64,000 bases of DNA from Lytechinus variegatus. Lineage: Eukaryota > Echinodermata > Echinoidea > Temnopleuroida > Toxopneustidae. The notes under the pieces were generated by a model. It was not told the DNA's origin, did no database searches, and was given only the letters and a program-made list of their open reading frames with translations. The position numbers were made by a program, and so were the translations under genes. Shown here piece after piece: positions 1 to 11,861 of this stretch. The stretch spans positions 22,258,875 to 22,322,874 of the forward strand of contig NC_054754.1 in assembly GCF_018143015.1 (NCBI RefSeq). The letters are read 5' to 3'. Position 1 is the stretch's first letter. Every line of letters starts with the position of its first letter.

Positions 1-60
1 GTATGATGCAGATGATACCTGTCCAATTCATTATTTTCCATTAGAGATAATGATTCAGTG

Positions 61-297
61 GGACATGGTGGCTCAGTGGTAGAGCGCCCGCCTCATGGAC
101 GGGAAGTCGTGGGTTCGATCCCCGGCCGAGTCATACCAAAGACTGATAAAAAATGGAACCTTCCGCCTTCTTGCTTGGCGCTCAGCATTTAGAATGGAGA
201 AGGGTAATAACATACTATGCTATGCAGGGCCCGCTGGAAGAACAGCTTACAGCTGAGACTGGCTACCCTGGGTAAATAAGAGTTATTATTATTTGTT
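61..297 (+). mobile_element. tRNA-derived SINE
   Basis: The head has a tRNA-like A box (TGGCTCAGTGG) and B box (GGTTCGATCC), with an anticodon-position CAT, so it resembles a tRNA-Met type fold. A non-tRNA body follows (GCTTGGCGCTCAGC), ending in an ATT-rich microsatellite tail. The body resembles that of the SINE at 6331 (GTTTGGCGTCCAATG), so the two belong to one family. The long body and the tail argue against a free-standing tRNA gene. Confidence 0.75.
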
Positions 298-887
298 ATC
301 ATTATTATAATTATTATTATTATTTACCCCCCCCCCCCACGGATCTTCGCCGGTGTTCGATTGATGTGATACCAGTTGATACAATTCTGATTCACATGAT
401 TTGTAATGGGAGGGGGGGGGGTCATTTTTCTTCCATAGTACTGTTGTTAAGATTTATAATTATCACGATTATTCAACCACTTTGATACGTGTATTGAATT
501 GTTATATTTCATATGCAGTTCGAAGTGTATTTTTAATAATAATTTTGAGGTGCGAAATTCATTTTGCTGTTATAGTAGTAATAAATAAAATGAAATTGAT
601 TTAGGTTTAATCCGGTGGTACCATGGTAATTGTCCTAATACTGATTTTTTTATTGTCATGATTGTGGTGTCGTGTTTGGTAATTGTATATATATATAACA
701 ATGACTGTCATAATTAAAACAATAGAATAATATTTTCATTTAGTGATCAATAAATACAGAGTGATTATACATTCACTCCTCCTGTGTATTACATGTAAAA
801 TTAAAAAGCAAAATTGTCATGTTAAGTGCCCTGACCAGTGTCGTTTGCATTGGGGTATGTTTGTATATCAACTATTAATAGTCGAGT
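298..887. other. No gene seen; AT-rich intergenic DNA
   Basis: This stretch holds an ATT microsatellite, a run of C near 330 and a run of G near 412. I see no convincing exon, RNA gene or element boundary. Confidence 0.5.
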
Positions 888-1492
888 CTAAAGGGATGGT
901 CCGGGCAAAGAATGTCTATATCTAAATAAATAAAATATAATTCACAAAACAAAATGCTAAAATTTTCATCGAAATAGAAAATAAAGGATTTTTTTAAATT
1001 TCAAAGTTTAGCAATATTTTGTAAAAACAGTTATATGCACATCGTCATGAATATTCATTAGGTGGGCTGATGATGTCACATCCCACTTTCGCCTTTTCTT
1101 ATTTTATTACATGAAATCATAAATTTGTCATTTTTTCATATATGTAGAAATGATGTGTTCCATTATTATGAAATAATTTGCGGCAATAAATAACTAATGC
1201 ACTTAATCGGTTGTCAATCCAATTGTTTTATTATAGAAAATTTGGAATAAACTGAATTTCATATAAGAAAATACAAAAGAGCACGTGGGGATATGACTTC
1301 ATCAGCCAACATAATGAATATTTATAAAGACATGACTAGAACTGTTTCACCAGTCGTGAATAATGCAATTTTTTTTAAGTCAATAACTTTGTTACTTGTT
1401 ATCAGATTTTGATCACATTTCAACATTTTGCTCTGTGAATTTTACTCTATTTATTGAGATATAAATATCTCCAGACTGGACCATCCCTTTAA
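888..1492. mobile_element. Palindromic TTAA-type MITE
   Basis: The ends are inverted repeats: AAAGGGATGGTCC on the left and GGACCATCCCTTT on the right. The right border is TTAA and the left is CTAA, which looks like a decayed TTAA target duplication. Internal arms are also inversely related (ATTTTCATCGAAAT against ATCAGATTTTGAT; GATGATGTCA against ATGACTTCATC). There is no coding capacity. TTAA duplications are typical of piggyBac and Kolobok transposons, so this is probably a non-autonomous derivative of one of them. Confidence 0.7.
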
Positions 1493-1494
1493 TC

Positions 1495-1985
1495 GTGGCT
1501 GACAACGATAAACATGATGATGATGACGGTGAAAGTGATGGTAATGATGATGGTGAGGATGATGACGATGGTGGTGATGATGAGGATGATGGTGGGGATG
1601 ATGATGGTTATAATGTTGATGGCAGTGATGATGATGGTGAAGATGATGATGACGATGACGACGATGAAGATAATGAACGTGGTGGTAATGATAATGATGA
1701 TGGTGATGATGATGACGGTGATTATGATGACGGTGATGACAATGACGATGGTGACGATTGTTTTGAAATTGATGTTGAATTGATGATGATGCCAATGAAG
1801 ATTATTAATTTGATGAAGAGCATTATGATAACGGAGATAGTAATTATTGTCCTGATGAAAATGATGTTGGAGATAACACTGATGGTGATGATAACAATGA
1901 GGATCTTCATGATTAGATTGAAGATCATGATGGTGGTGGTGATAACAAAAGTGATAATGATGGTGGTGAAGAAAATGATGTAAAC
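1495..1985. repeat. Imperfect GAT/GAC trinucleotide array
   Basis: About 490 bp of degenerate (GAT)n. It produces artefactual open frames on both strands: Asp-rich on plus, His-rich and Ile-rich on minus. It abuts the right end of the TTAA element. I do not regard the acidic open frame as a gene. Confidence 0.9.
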
Positions 1986-4299
1986 AATGATCATGACAAA
2001 ATCTCCTGTTTTCCCCTCATCTTTCTTCTCCTCTTTCTTCTTCTCCTCCTTCTTTTAACCCTACCCCCTTCGTCATCCTCCTCTCCTTCTTGAAATTGCA
2101 ATATAACCTAGCAACCGTTTGTCAGCAAGAAAAGGGACAGGAAATAACATTAAAATAATATTATAAATTCTCTCACTCCCTCTTTATCAACCTATTATTT
2201 CGCCTTTCGAGTCTCGTTTTTTCTCTCTATTATTCAATCTTGCAATTTCCCCTTTTCTGCGGGTTGGATTTGCCAATTTGCAAAAAACAAATAAACTCGA
2301 GAGGTTGTGTCAGGTTCTCCTACATCCATGTGATAACATTTGTGTATTCATTTATTTACATCAACATGTATTATAAGTTCATATAATTTATTGTAGGTAA
2401 TATTATGTAAAACCCCAAAACATCAAAATGAGAGTGAATCTTTCATCGGTTTAAGCTATTCGAATTGGCAAGCAAGAGATTAATATTGATTAGAAATTAA
2501 GTAATCTAAAGTAAATAAGGAAGATGTATATAACTTACTTGCTGAAATGTAGAATCATGATGGCATTATATAAATAACATCAATAATAACAATACGTAAT
2601 AATATAATTTTACGTTAATCTATGAGTAATCGGAATTATTGAGATGTAGATAGACTTTTAAGCCCATAGATATACTATATCAGTTAAGAAAAATGCATAA
2701 CACATTTATCATCCAAAGGAAACTCTGAACACGATAATAAAAACATATTATATTAATGCCATGTCTTGCCGGCATTGTCCTTTTGTTTCTAAAAGTAAGT
2801 TTCATTTACACTCAATATTAGGTATATGTATATTTATAAAAAATAAAATTATTGACACTCCTACGGTAAAATATTATGAAAACATTGAAGTGATTTTTTA
2901 TCAAAGTGACAAATTGGACATACTTCCATAGGGACAATTTATATTCCTTGACATTTAGAATGATTGTATTAATATATTGAACACAATGTTGATGATGAAT
3001 GGACACCGATGAAGATTCTTTGTGATCGATATTGATATGATCGGAATCTCACAGGAATCGAACCTGTCCCATCTCATCAACTTTATTGTGTTATTTTTCC
3101 TTAAGCGGAATATTGGAATGCACAACATTAAAACAGGTTCATCAAATTATTATTTCCTAAACATGTTTGACCAGCTACATATATCGTACCCCACCGCATG
3201 ACTAGCGTCCTTTTGGCAAGGCATTTATCTATATTTACCACTATTGCGTGTGTCCTTACTTGTGTGTGTGTGGGGGGGGGGTAGACTGAGATTCACTACC
3301 AATCAAATACATTAATAAGTATGATAAATTACAAGTAGTAGGCTTGCACAGTATCGAGCCCGAGTTGCATTGGTTCTTTATCAATGTAAGAGGATACGAG
3401 CATGATCATGAAGAGAGCAAAGCTTGTTTAGATATACATGTAATTATAGCTCCTTCGCATGACGATTGTATAATTACAGTTTTCATATTGTGTATTCGTA
3501 GATGTCCTGTGGCCAATGACTAGGTAGAGACTTCTACAAGTGCAACAATGAAAAGGTTAAACGCCATTTATAGTAAAAAAAAACGCATGAAACGCATTAT
3601 AGTTATATCAAAAACTATCTACCAAGAAAAAAATTATTTGCATGCAAAGAAAAGCTAAAAAAGGGGAGAAAGGAAATTCAAACAACTACAGAACACACGT
3701 TCGTTCGCAAGAAAAGAAACATATATATACAGCACGCGATTTACTGTGCGTACATAGAAGTAAACTATGACATTCTACCACTCTTGTATAAGTTGTAAAG
3801 AGATCATAAATTAAAAAAAGTCATACACAAGCAGTTTCTACTCACATGTTGAAATCTGAATTGATCATTAATCCATCGTGTACAGATGTACCAATATTCC
3901 ATCCACCTTGTCAATGATTAATCAAACGCAACCAAGAATATAGATCTACAGAAATATATTTTTTTAGATCTAAAGTTTGCAAACTAACCGGTATGTTTCA
4001 AAGTGACATCGAACAAACTCTCTCTCCGTAAATCACAAATATAGGTGAGAAATCATTTCACTACATCTGTTCGTCACAAAGATCTAAATATCTAAATCGG
4101 TCTTCTTATCCTCTTCTAGTAGAATATTCGACATGTAACGTCATCCTCGATCCAAAATCAGTTTGAAATTTGCTATACGTACATGACGAACTTTATTTTC
4201 CAAAATATTACTGTTAGGCATATGAGGAATACAACGACTATAGTAATTGTTCTTCTCAAGCGTGCCACAAAACCTGAAATGTAAAACTGCCCAGTGAAA
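1986..4299. other. No gene seen; intergenic DNA with one SINE scrap
   Basis: AT-rich sequence with a pyrimidine-rich stretch near 2005-2100 and a GT/G run near 3260. Apart from the SINE fragment at 3180-3245 listed separately, no exon or element could be supported. Confidence 0.5.
3180..3245 (+). mobile_element. SINE body fragment
   Basis: The segment TAGCGTCCTTTTGGCAAGG, followed by CATTTATC, matches the post-tRNA body of the SINE at 8497 (GCGTCCTTTGGCAAGGCG then TTTATC) and of the one at 34049. The tRNA head is missing, so this is a truncated copy. Confidence 0.55.
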
Positions 4300-4300
4300 T

Positions 4301-4328
4301 CAAGGAGATATCTGATGATATCTCCTTG
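4301..4328. repeat. Perfect 12-bp hairpin with 4-base loop
   Basis: CAAGGAGATATC and GATATCTCCTTG are exact reverse complements separated by TGAT. The hairpin is flanked on both sides by the direct repeat GTGAAATCA. It could be a tiny palindromic insertion with a target duplication, or the tip of an older element. Confidence 0.6.
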
Positions 4329-4574
4329 GTGAAATCATATTCTGGGACCGATAGCAGAAAGCGTTGCAAACGAAACTCCGACAAATCGATGAAACGCCCT
4401 TTTCTGTCTATTTATTTATGTATTTATTGATATGTTCATATTCCACAATCATCAAAGTACATTTCGTAATCATGTTTACAATGAAAAAATGCATAACATA
4501 TGCAGGATTGAAACGTAGCAATGAAATGAAAAAAAAGTGGAGGGGCCTACTAAAAAGCAGAGCTTGTAAAATGT

Positions 4575-5015
4575 AGACCCCCTATCAAAACACAAATAGA
4601 GTAAAATAATCAGCAAAATTCTATAAAATTATATAGATATAAACACTGTAACACAAATGTATTTACGCTATATACAAAATTAAATATTGACTTCAAAAAT
4701 AATCAATACTACCGTGGATAAGTATGAAGTTCACAAATATTTGATTGAATCAATAAGAATTCAGTAGAAATTGTTTGAAGAGTAATTTAAATCGTATAAT
4801 ATTAGCTGTCTCTTTCATTTCTCTGTCCAGATAATTCCAGAGTTTTGGTCCTGTGAAAAATACAGTTTTGCTAGAAAATAATGTTTAACTTTTAGGTAAG
4901 TGATAGTCATTTGATTGTCTCGTATTATATGAATGTAAACTATTGTTTCTCATAAATTTCTTTTGTAGGACATTAGGTACACTATTTCTATCTAGCTGAT
5001 ACATGAATTGGAAGA
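4575..5015 (-). mobile_element. Degenerate LINE fragment (C-terminus of RT ORF plus 3' part)
   Basis: Read on the minus strand, this encodes a decayed version of the C-terminal tail seen in the intact LINEs of this window. FMYQLDRNSVPNV is followed by NSLHSYNTRQSNDYHLP and, after a broken stretch, by a GPKLWNYLD-like segment. The intact copies have NYPTRQSNEFHLPR and GPRFWNSLD at the corresponding places. There is an in-frame stop, so this is a 5'-truncated dead copy. Confidence 0.7.
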
Positions 5016-5299
5016 TTGAAAAAAAATGTATGATTTAACATAACTTTTCCCGCAGCGGTTCTCCGAATATGATTATTACAAGCTCTCCATATACAGCTGT
5101 ATCTTTATTTCACAAGAAAACTAGAAATATTTCTCTATGATCAATCTGATTAAGATATTAATGATTATAATGACTGAGCAGTACAATGTTCACTCGAGAA
5201 AGCGACACGTTGAAATGGTAAAGCACTACAAGTCTACAATGGCATGCGATATGCGCCCGCGAGCTCTGCGTCTGGTGGGTTCGGTTGTGTTGGTACCAT

Positions 5300-5480
5300 T
5301 GTGGTTAGTACAGTGACGTAAGATGATGATTGGCTGAACATGTGATTCGTCATATCCTCTCTATCCAATCAGAGATGGTTCTAAATGGTTGCAACATTAC
5401 AGGGAATACCCTCAAGAGCGGTATGAAGCAGAATGTACATTTCGATTGGTATGTGACTTCTCTAGCCAATCAGAGACAAT
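5300..5480. promoter_or_regulatory. Cluster of CCAAT-type boxes
   Basis: Two copies of CCAATCAGAGA (near 5368 and 5465) and two inverted ATTGG motifs (near 5329 and 5445) lie within 150 bp, with a TGACGTAAG CRE-like site near 5314. Spaced CCAAT boxes are common in animal promoters, but no first exon is visible next to them. Chance or repeat origin is possible. Confidence 0.25.
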
Positions 5481-5519
5481 AGTGTACTAGTACCCTGCAA
5501 GGCACGTACCCCATACATG

Positions 5520-6256
5520 CCATACCACGTATACATATACATTAATATAGGTGCTGTTTTAATATCATTGAACGTCATGAATTATAGGCAGTGCTGTGTG
5601 ATTCACTTTCTTATTCGGTATTTCAGATGGTAAACTGAAGGGCAATTTCTGACAGAAAATCAGCATAACTGGATATTTTTTAATAATTCATTCTTGGGTA
5701 TACTTGAATCGTGATGTTTCTTTGCTTACAGTGAATACAAACTGTCAAACCTCGAGATGAGCTACTCAAATTATGTGTTTGTCATTGGAATGGAAACCTA
5801 TAGTAAAAAAATCATATAAAACGCATAAGACTGTAAGAAATTAATATACAAACAAAGTTCCTTATTAAAACATACAAGTTGTTCTCATTTAAGTCACTAT
5901 GATCATGATGATAAGCACGATAAAGGTCTTACCACATCTCAAATAAACATGTGTAAATATGACTTTAAACATTGCCATAGACGGATTCATGCATATTATG
6001 ATTTTAATGCATGTTATGGTTTTCAGGCATAAGTCATGAATGTAGCATACCATTTTCACTATGTACCACTATCAAATCCCCCCCCCCCCATCCACTGGTG
6101 AATAGTGAAAGTAAATCAATGAAAAGATTAATAAACAATTAGATATACAGAAATCAAAATAAAGCTTGAAAATTCAAACACCTTTTCAAATGTGATTTTT
6201 AAGTGCCTATATGTCACTAAAAATTGTAATTACATAATACAGGCCTTCAATCTGTA
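5520..6256. other. No gene seen
   Basis: AT-rich intergenic sequence with a run of C near 6079. I recognise no exon or transposon end here. Confidence 0.5.
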
Positions 6257-6750
6257 TACACTCTAAACAAAGGGTTTACCCAATGTTGGGTAAAATAGGA
6301 ACATGCATGTTGGTTGGGTTAAAAACAACCGGTGTGTTGGCTCAGTTGGTATAGAGCGTCCGTCTCACAACCGGGAGGTCGGGGTTCAAACCCCGGCCGC
6401 GTCAGACCAAACGACGTTAAAAGATGGGAGTTGCCGCTACCCTGTTTGGCGTCCAATGATTAAAGGGATAGAGCCTCGTCGATCTGGCGCTGCACAACGG
6501 CTGCCGGGCCCACGATCACTTGGGCAAAGCAAATTTTCGGAGTATTTCATTTTATGTGTATTTCGAACAATAAAATATGGATTTTCATCATTTTTCATTT
6601 TCATCATTCAAAAGATACCCAATATTGTGTAGATTGTACGCAGTCTTGTGTTAAAATACCCCCAATATGGGGGAAAAATACACAGCAAACATGCTTGTTC
6701 CTTTTTTACCCAATATTGGGTAAAAGTTTACTCAGTGTTTATAGAGTGTA
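6257..6750. mobile_element. Inverted-repeat MITE with TA borders, split by a SINE
   Basis: Terminal inverted repeats of roughly 55-60 bp: the left end reads TACACTCTAAAC, then a TTTACCCAATGTTGGGTAAA palindrome, then AGGAACATGCATG. The right end is the reverse complement with few changes (TACACTCTATAAAC, a TTTACCCAATATTGGGTAAA palindrome, AGGAACAAGCATG). Both termini are TA, as left by Tc1/mariner-type insertion. The interior is occupied by a SINE (6331 on). Confidence 0.75.
6331..6545 (+). mobile_element. tRNA-derived SINE nested in the MITE
   Basis: A box GTTGGCTCAGTTGG, B box GGGTTCAAACCCC, then a body with CTACCCTGTTTGGCGTCC and CTGCCGGGCCCACGATC. This is the same family as the copy at 61. 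A real tRNA would not carry this body. It must be younger than the MITE it interrupts. Confidence 0.75.
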
Positions 6751-7230
6751 GAGGATTGTAAAATGTAAGTCCTCAACTGGCCTTAGCCAGAAAATAGATC
6801 TTAAAATCAATAATGTTAATCATTTCCAACAACAAAACGTACTACTATAGTCTCATTTGAAGACCCTGTTGAGGTTAGATAAGGAGTAATCAATAACATT
6901 TTTAATATCTATCTCGTTTAAGTATAAGGCACCCATCTTCCCGAGCACCACCCCCCCCCCCATGATTTTCATCATTCTTCATGTCTGGGGTTGGATTTTT
7001 ATGTCATAGATCGATTATAAAAACTGAAATTAAATACAAGTCTCTTTAATTACATCGTTATATTTGGCTGGATATAATGGAATTCAAATTCCAATTATTG
7101 ATGTGCGTTAATAAAATCATTAAGATGAAAAGAAAAACTATTCCAAACTAATATTATTTTCCTTATTTGATCGATTTACTTTGTCATAACGGTATTAACC
7201 AGCACAAGTTGCATATATCTTTGGGTCTGC
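6751..7230. other. No gene seen
   Basis: Intergenic AT-rich DNA with a run of C near 6950. It lies immediately upstream of the candidate promoter at 7232. Confidence 0.5.
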
Positions 7231-7231
7231 T

Positions 7232-7530
7232 AGCTATATATACTACAGTGGTTACATTAAACCACGCCCAGTGAACAAAGATTCATCTCTCCGCTGAAGG
7301 CGCTGATCATCCAACTTTACCGTCACCATGGTCACGGCCAAGTCTTGAGACTCCGGCAAATGAATGTAGAATCAGTCTTTTGGTAAATTACAAGCTTGTT
7401 TACCTCATTTTGCTTTGCGCTGGGAGAGAGCTTCATGTAGTTTTTTAACCCTGTTTTTCAATTTATCTTTCCACATCTATTTCACAGTCCATCTTGGTAC
7501 GGAACGACTCATCTTCAACTTTCCAAAAAA
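7232..7530 (+). promoter_or_regulatory. Candidate promoter and untranslated first exon of the unknown plus-strand gene
   Basis: A TATATATA box lies near 7234. About 30 bp downstream begins a less AT-rich segment that ends at a strong splice donor (AAAAAA, then GTAAGT at 7531). It contains a short upstream ORF at 7328-7348 with an excellent Kozak context (CACCATGG) encoding only MVTAKS. The next plausible acceptor followed by a coding exon is at 11787. Linking this exon to the 11.8-13.2 kb exons is inference. Confidence 0.35.
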
Positions 7531-7536
7531 GTAAGT

Positions 7537-8496
7537 AGGCCTTACTTTAGTTATTTTTTTAATCACAAATGCGAGATAAGATTTCACCAAAGAAAGTTTA
7601 GCAATAAGCATTCGTAGCCTAAATATGCAAGGGCTCTAATTTTCTGATTTTCAAATTTCATATGAAACTAAAAAATAATTGTAAACGGTTTCTCAGGTTC
7701 AGTGCTGCATTTTTGAAATATTTTAGAAAATTTGCATTTTAATCATGGTATAATCATGATCATAATTACAAAATAATTGCGATTATTAACGCTTTCTTTC
7801 ATAATCGTTTCTCTTCATAATTAATTTGTGCTGACATTCAAATGACACCGATCACTCAAAACCTTTTATTTTTTTGGTTTTAAATATATGTCATAGATAA
7901 TCAGTGAGATACTTTTATGGTTGCCAGTTGTCATGTAAATATTGCTCTTTTGTCGAATTAATATTTGTTGAAAAGTCAAGGTCAATTTCATTTTGCCGTA
8001 CGCCTATGAATAAAAAAGAAAGTTGTTGAAGAATCTAACTCAGAGAGCAGAAAAAATTATATAGAAAACTTAATCATAATCCTGAAATTTTATTTGTTAA
8101 AAGATATTTATACGTTCGAAATAAAAATGTAGGCCTGTAAATTTTAGAGAGATTCACACAAAATCATCTCTTTATAAATTAATTCATTATCAGATTTATA
8201 GTTTCTTTTTCACCGATTTGAACATCCGCGCACTATTGAATATGAAGATATAATGAGGTATTATCAAAGGTTAATTATTTTTAGAGAAAAATTGTTTGTT
8301 TTTTTAATCCTCTTATGTATTTTTTCCAATAAATTTAAGAGAGTGCTTGAGTAGTAGTAGTTCGTTTCATAATAGTATTCTTTAAATTCGTTCATTTTTA
8401 ATTATGCAAGCCATTGTGCATGTTACAATATAAATAAAAAAAAACAGTTTATTGATTATTCCTATCATCGCAATCGACCATACAATGCATCGATTA
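7537..8496. other. Putative intron sequence, no gene
   Basis: AT-rich DNA lying between the candidate first exon and the first coding exon of the unknown gene. Nothing recognisable. Confidence 0.4.
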
Positions 8497-8715
8497 AAAA
8501 CCTCGCAAAAGGGTGTTGTGGATAAGTCTCTTGACTTTGAACCAAAAGGTCCGGGTCGAATCAAACCGCGGTACTCGCGTCCTTTGGCAAGGCGTTTATC
8601 TGCATTTGTCTCTCTCCACTCAAGTGTAGTAAAAGGGTGCCAGGTAGGTAGAAATTCCTTGAACGCTCGAGCGGTCGTGCTAATAGTAGCTGTGCTAGGG
8701 GTAATAAAATGCACC
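8497..8715 (+). mobile_element. tRNA-derived SINE
   Basis: The head has GTGTTGTGGATAAGTC (A-box region) and GGTCCGGGTCGAATC (B-box region), followed by the family body GCGTCCTTTGGCAAGGCG. The body relates it to the fragment at 3180 and the copy at 34049. A long open frame runs across it on both strands but is explained by the SINE. Confidence 0.65.
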
Positions 8716-8886
8716 GCTTAGACCATGTAGACATGTTAGAATAAAAAGATTAAGCGAAATATAAAATGTTGTATATGTTTATTATCGAAAAATTTCGTGC
8801 ACCAGTTTTATGTGTCAATAATATGTACACTAAACTTTTGGGTTTTTTTTCTTGTATAATAGAAGAGAAGTGCATGTAGGTGCAAT

Positions 8887-8957
8887 GACAAGGATTCGAA
8901 TCCTGAATGTTTTATGTTTTGTCAGGCGATATAACCACTTGGTCACGGCAACTTCAC
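8887..8957 (-). other. tRNA-like sequence
   Basis: On the minus strand the motifs TGACCAAGTGGTTATATCGC (A-box-like) and GGATTCGAATCC (B-box-like) have tRNA-like spacing. The acceptor stem does not pair well. It is more likely a tRNA pseudogene or a SINE head than a working tRNA. Confidence 0.4.
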
Positions 8958-11787
8958 GATTTTTGTTTTCTCATACGTGGGATGGGGAGAGGGGTAGCTG
9001 GTGCAAAATATCTACAGTGAAAATCGAACTTTCTTGTTTTGTTTTCATAACAAAATATTGGTTAAAAACTTCTTTAATGTCAACTCTTTAATTCTAATGT
9101 CAAAAGAAGAAAACTTTGAAAAGAGCATGCAGATAGGAAGAAAGGGTAAAAGGGATTGCAAAAGAGAGAGAGAGAGTTCAAAAGAAAATAGGGTAAATGG
9201 ATTCGTTTGCTTCACTCCTTCGGTTGTGCGCTTCGGACAGAAAATGGATGAAAAAAATACTTTGGGACTCTATCTATCCTGGGAGTCCAGATGCTATAGT
9301 CATAATGATCAGGAGTCATGGTAATAAAAAGAGTAATCACTAGTCATAATTCAGCGAAGGGTCACGAGTCATAATACATAGAGAGGGTAGCCAGGCCGGG
9401 GGCTTGGACCCAGAATTGGAAGGTATACGTTGCGGGCAAATAAAAACAATAATAAGGGGCATTGAGACTGACTAATCGTGAAAAAGACGGTCTTTGGAAC
9501 TTTGCAAACTGTTTGAGACTTTGTAGACAACGATGGTTTCTGTAAAGTTACAATGTACACTGCTGACCGACCAACTCTGGCGCGCTTAGTGCGAGTATGC
9601 ATGGTAGGGGTGAATCATAAATATTAAAATTTGTTTGATTATATAATAAATACATTAAAAAAAAGATGTAGCCCACCCACCTTCCATTATAGTCATATAT
9701 TTTATCACATCTCTATGATTAGTGTACATTGTCTGTGGATCGAATACGGACTTCGATGCGTGCGTGCGAACCGAATTCACATACGTGCAAAAATGGCGAC
9801 GCTCTTTGGAACGAAGAGGCAACGAAAAAATAAAAGTTTTTGAACGGTAATCATTGTGATCATTTTATTTTTCGCGAAGAGAAATGTTCTATGCATTGGA
9901 ATAGTAATTTGAGTGTAAGAACGGTGGTCTGCTTCTTATACGCACCACTCTAAAATAAAAACCTCCACTCAATAAAAAAAATAATATATATAGTTATAAT
10001 CGAATAATGGTCTGCTAATTATAAACTTGCTGGTCGTGCATGAATTTATTTCCGTTTGTCCCAATATATGTATGAAAAGGAATGCCCTTGGTCTACAGAG
10101 TAAAAATAAAACCTTGTTTAAGTCTTATACAACACTCTTTGTAGTCTTTTAGATAATTTAAACAAGTGTTTAGCATAACCGACTTGCGTTCATTATGAGC
10201 GGCGTCGGGCCTTGGACCCCCCCCCCCGAAAAAATACACGAATAAGGGGGAAAAGAAGAAATCGAAAGGAATGGAACCAAAAGGGGGCCATCTTCTGTAT
10301 TCTTATCTCAAAATCTATCACAAACTTTGATTTTTGTATTAAAAAGTGTTTTTTTCTCCCGCTTCGCTCTCTCAAAATTGTAGGTTTTTATTTGTTAGGG
10401 TGAGAGATATTTTGCCTAATACGTCATGTCTTGCCCCCCCCCCTCCCCCCAAAAATGTGTTACTCAATACACCACTGCTATAACCTGCTGGGTGTATGCG
10501 ACTAGTGAGGTTTTCTTCAATAACGTAATGAACAATTTCCTTTAAACTATATAAATTATGATTAGAATTATTATTGTAATTTTTGTTTTGAGGGGGGGGG
10601 GGGATTACAAAATAATTTCTTGCCCTTCATTCAGTCAGTCAAGCCCATGAATTCATAATTGTTCACTTGGTCTATGTAATCAGTTTAGACATATACAGTA
10701 CAATGAAAATCATTACCATGCAAATCACAGTGAGATTGCACTGGGAAGACGACTGAATGCAACCATTTTATTAACAACATAACCAGACAGATTAAGGCAA
10801 AATCATTTGATAATATTCTATAAAATGTCTACTAAAACAAAAACACATCATATTACCTTCATATTGACTTTATTCCAATGTATGATGACTCCAATAAATG
10901 AGGAAATTGTACATCATAATATCAATAATTTGCTTGCAGTGGAAATGCGCCCGTAATGATTATTATACATGTATATACAGTATGCTGGTATGTATTACAT
11001 AGCTGCGGTGTACGTACAGCATAATTTCTTCCACTATCATGATAGTATATAATATTGAAATGGACTTTGATCCTTGTATACCCTCGTAACGAGGAAAAAT
11101 CAAAAGCGATACAATATGTAGTATTTATTTGCCCCATTGACTCTGATTCGGCAAAAGAGAAAAATCATATCACGGGATAGATTGATAGAGTTTGTAATGA
11201 ATAATTGTTCCCGGGTAATTGTTATACTAACTTTTTGTTTATCCTTTTTTTAATGTAAATGAGGAAAGATTAGAGTAGAGACAAATCGGCAACAAATAGA
11301 TAAGACTTGTATAGAAATATTGCACTGGTTAGAAGTCTCATAACTAAAAAAAAAAACGTGTCATAGCCTGAAACTAAGCTATGATGTGATGAGAAAAAAG
11401 AGAAAAAATGTTATAAAGGACAGATCATAAGTATATGGCAGAAACGTATTTTACGAGTTATTATAATGTATTTATTTTGGAGCCTGAGATAAGATCCTCA
11501 TTGAAGGAAAAAATTATTTCTTTCTCCATTTCATGCATAAAAATGTCAACTCATCACTCTTAGAACAAATCAGTCAAATTGACTAGACCAGTAGTCAGAT
11601 AGGTGCAACTGATATGGCAATCACTTATAGTCACATTTCTGACATATATTCCAGTCAAAAATACATAAATTCAAGTAAAATACGACTAGAAAATAGTTTA
11701 ATACGACTAGAATAACAGTTGCACCCAGCTGACCCTATTAACTTGTCATTTTAACTGTATGTTTTGCAATATATATTTGGTTTCTAG
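8958..11787. other. Putative intron DNA, no gene
   Basis: Contains GA repeats near 9165, C runs near 10218 and 10434, a G run near 10592, and no supported exon. The C/G runs resemble the ends of the GC-terminal elements found elsewhere in the window, but no matching inverted partner was found. Confidence 0.4.
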
Positions 11788-11804
11788 AGCGAGTATCAAA
11801 AGAC

Positions 11805-11861
11805 ATGGCATCTCAGCATCGTGAAACATACCCCAGTGACAGAGACAACGCCAAAAAAAGG
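11805..11861 (+). CDS. Unknown gene, coding exon 1
   Basis: Start codon in the context AGACATGG, 17 bp after a candidate acceptor (TTTCTAG at 11781-11787). The donor is AGG then GTAAGA. Nineteen codons, charged and hydrophilic. Confidence 0.5.

Noticed and set aside
61..137. Functional tRNA-Met gene
   Set aside because: A and B boxes are good, but it is followed by a SINE body and ATT tail shared with 6331, and acceptor pairing is imperfect.
1495..1983. Acidic Asp-rich open frame and opposing His-rich frame
   Set aside because: A degenerate GAT array keeps several frames open on both strands, and there are no splice or promoter signals.
8452..8721. Overlapping open frames of about 90-110 codons on both strands
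   Set aside because: They coincide with a tRNA-derived SINE.
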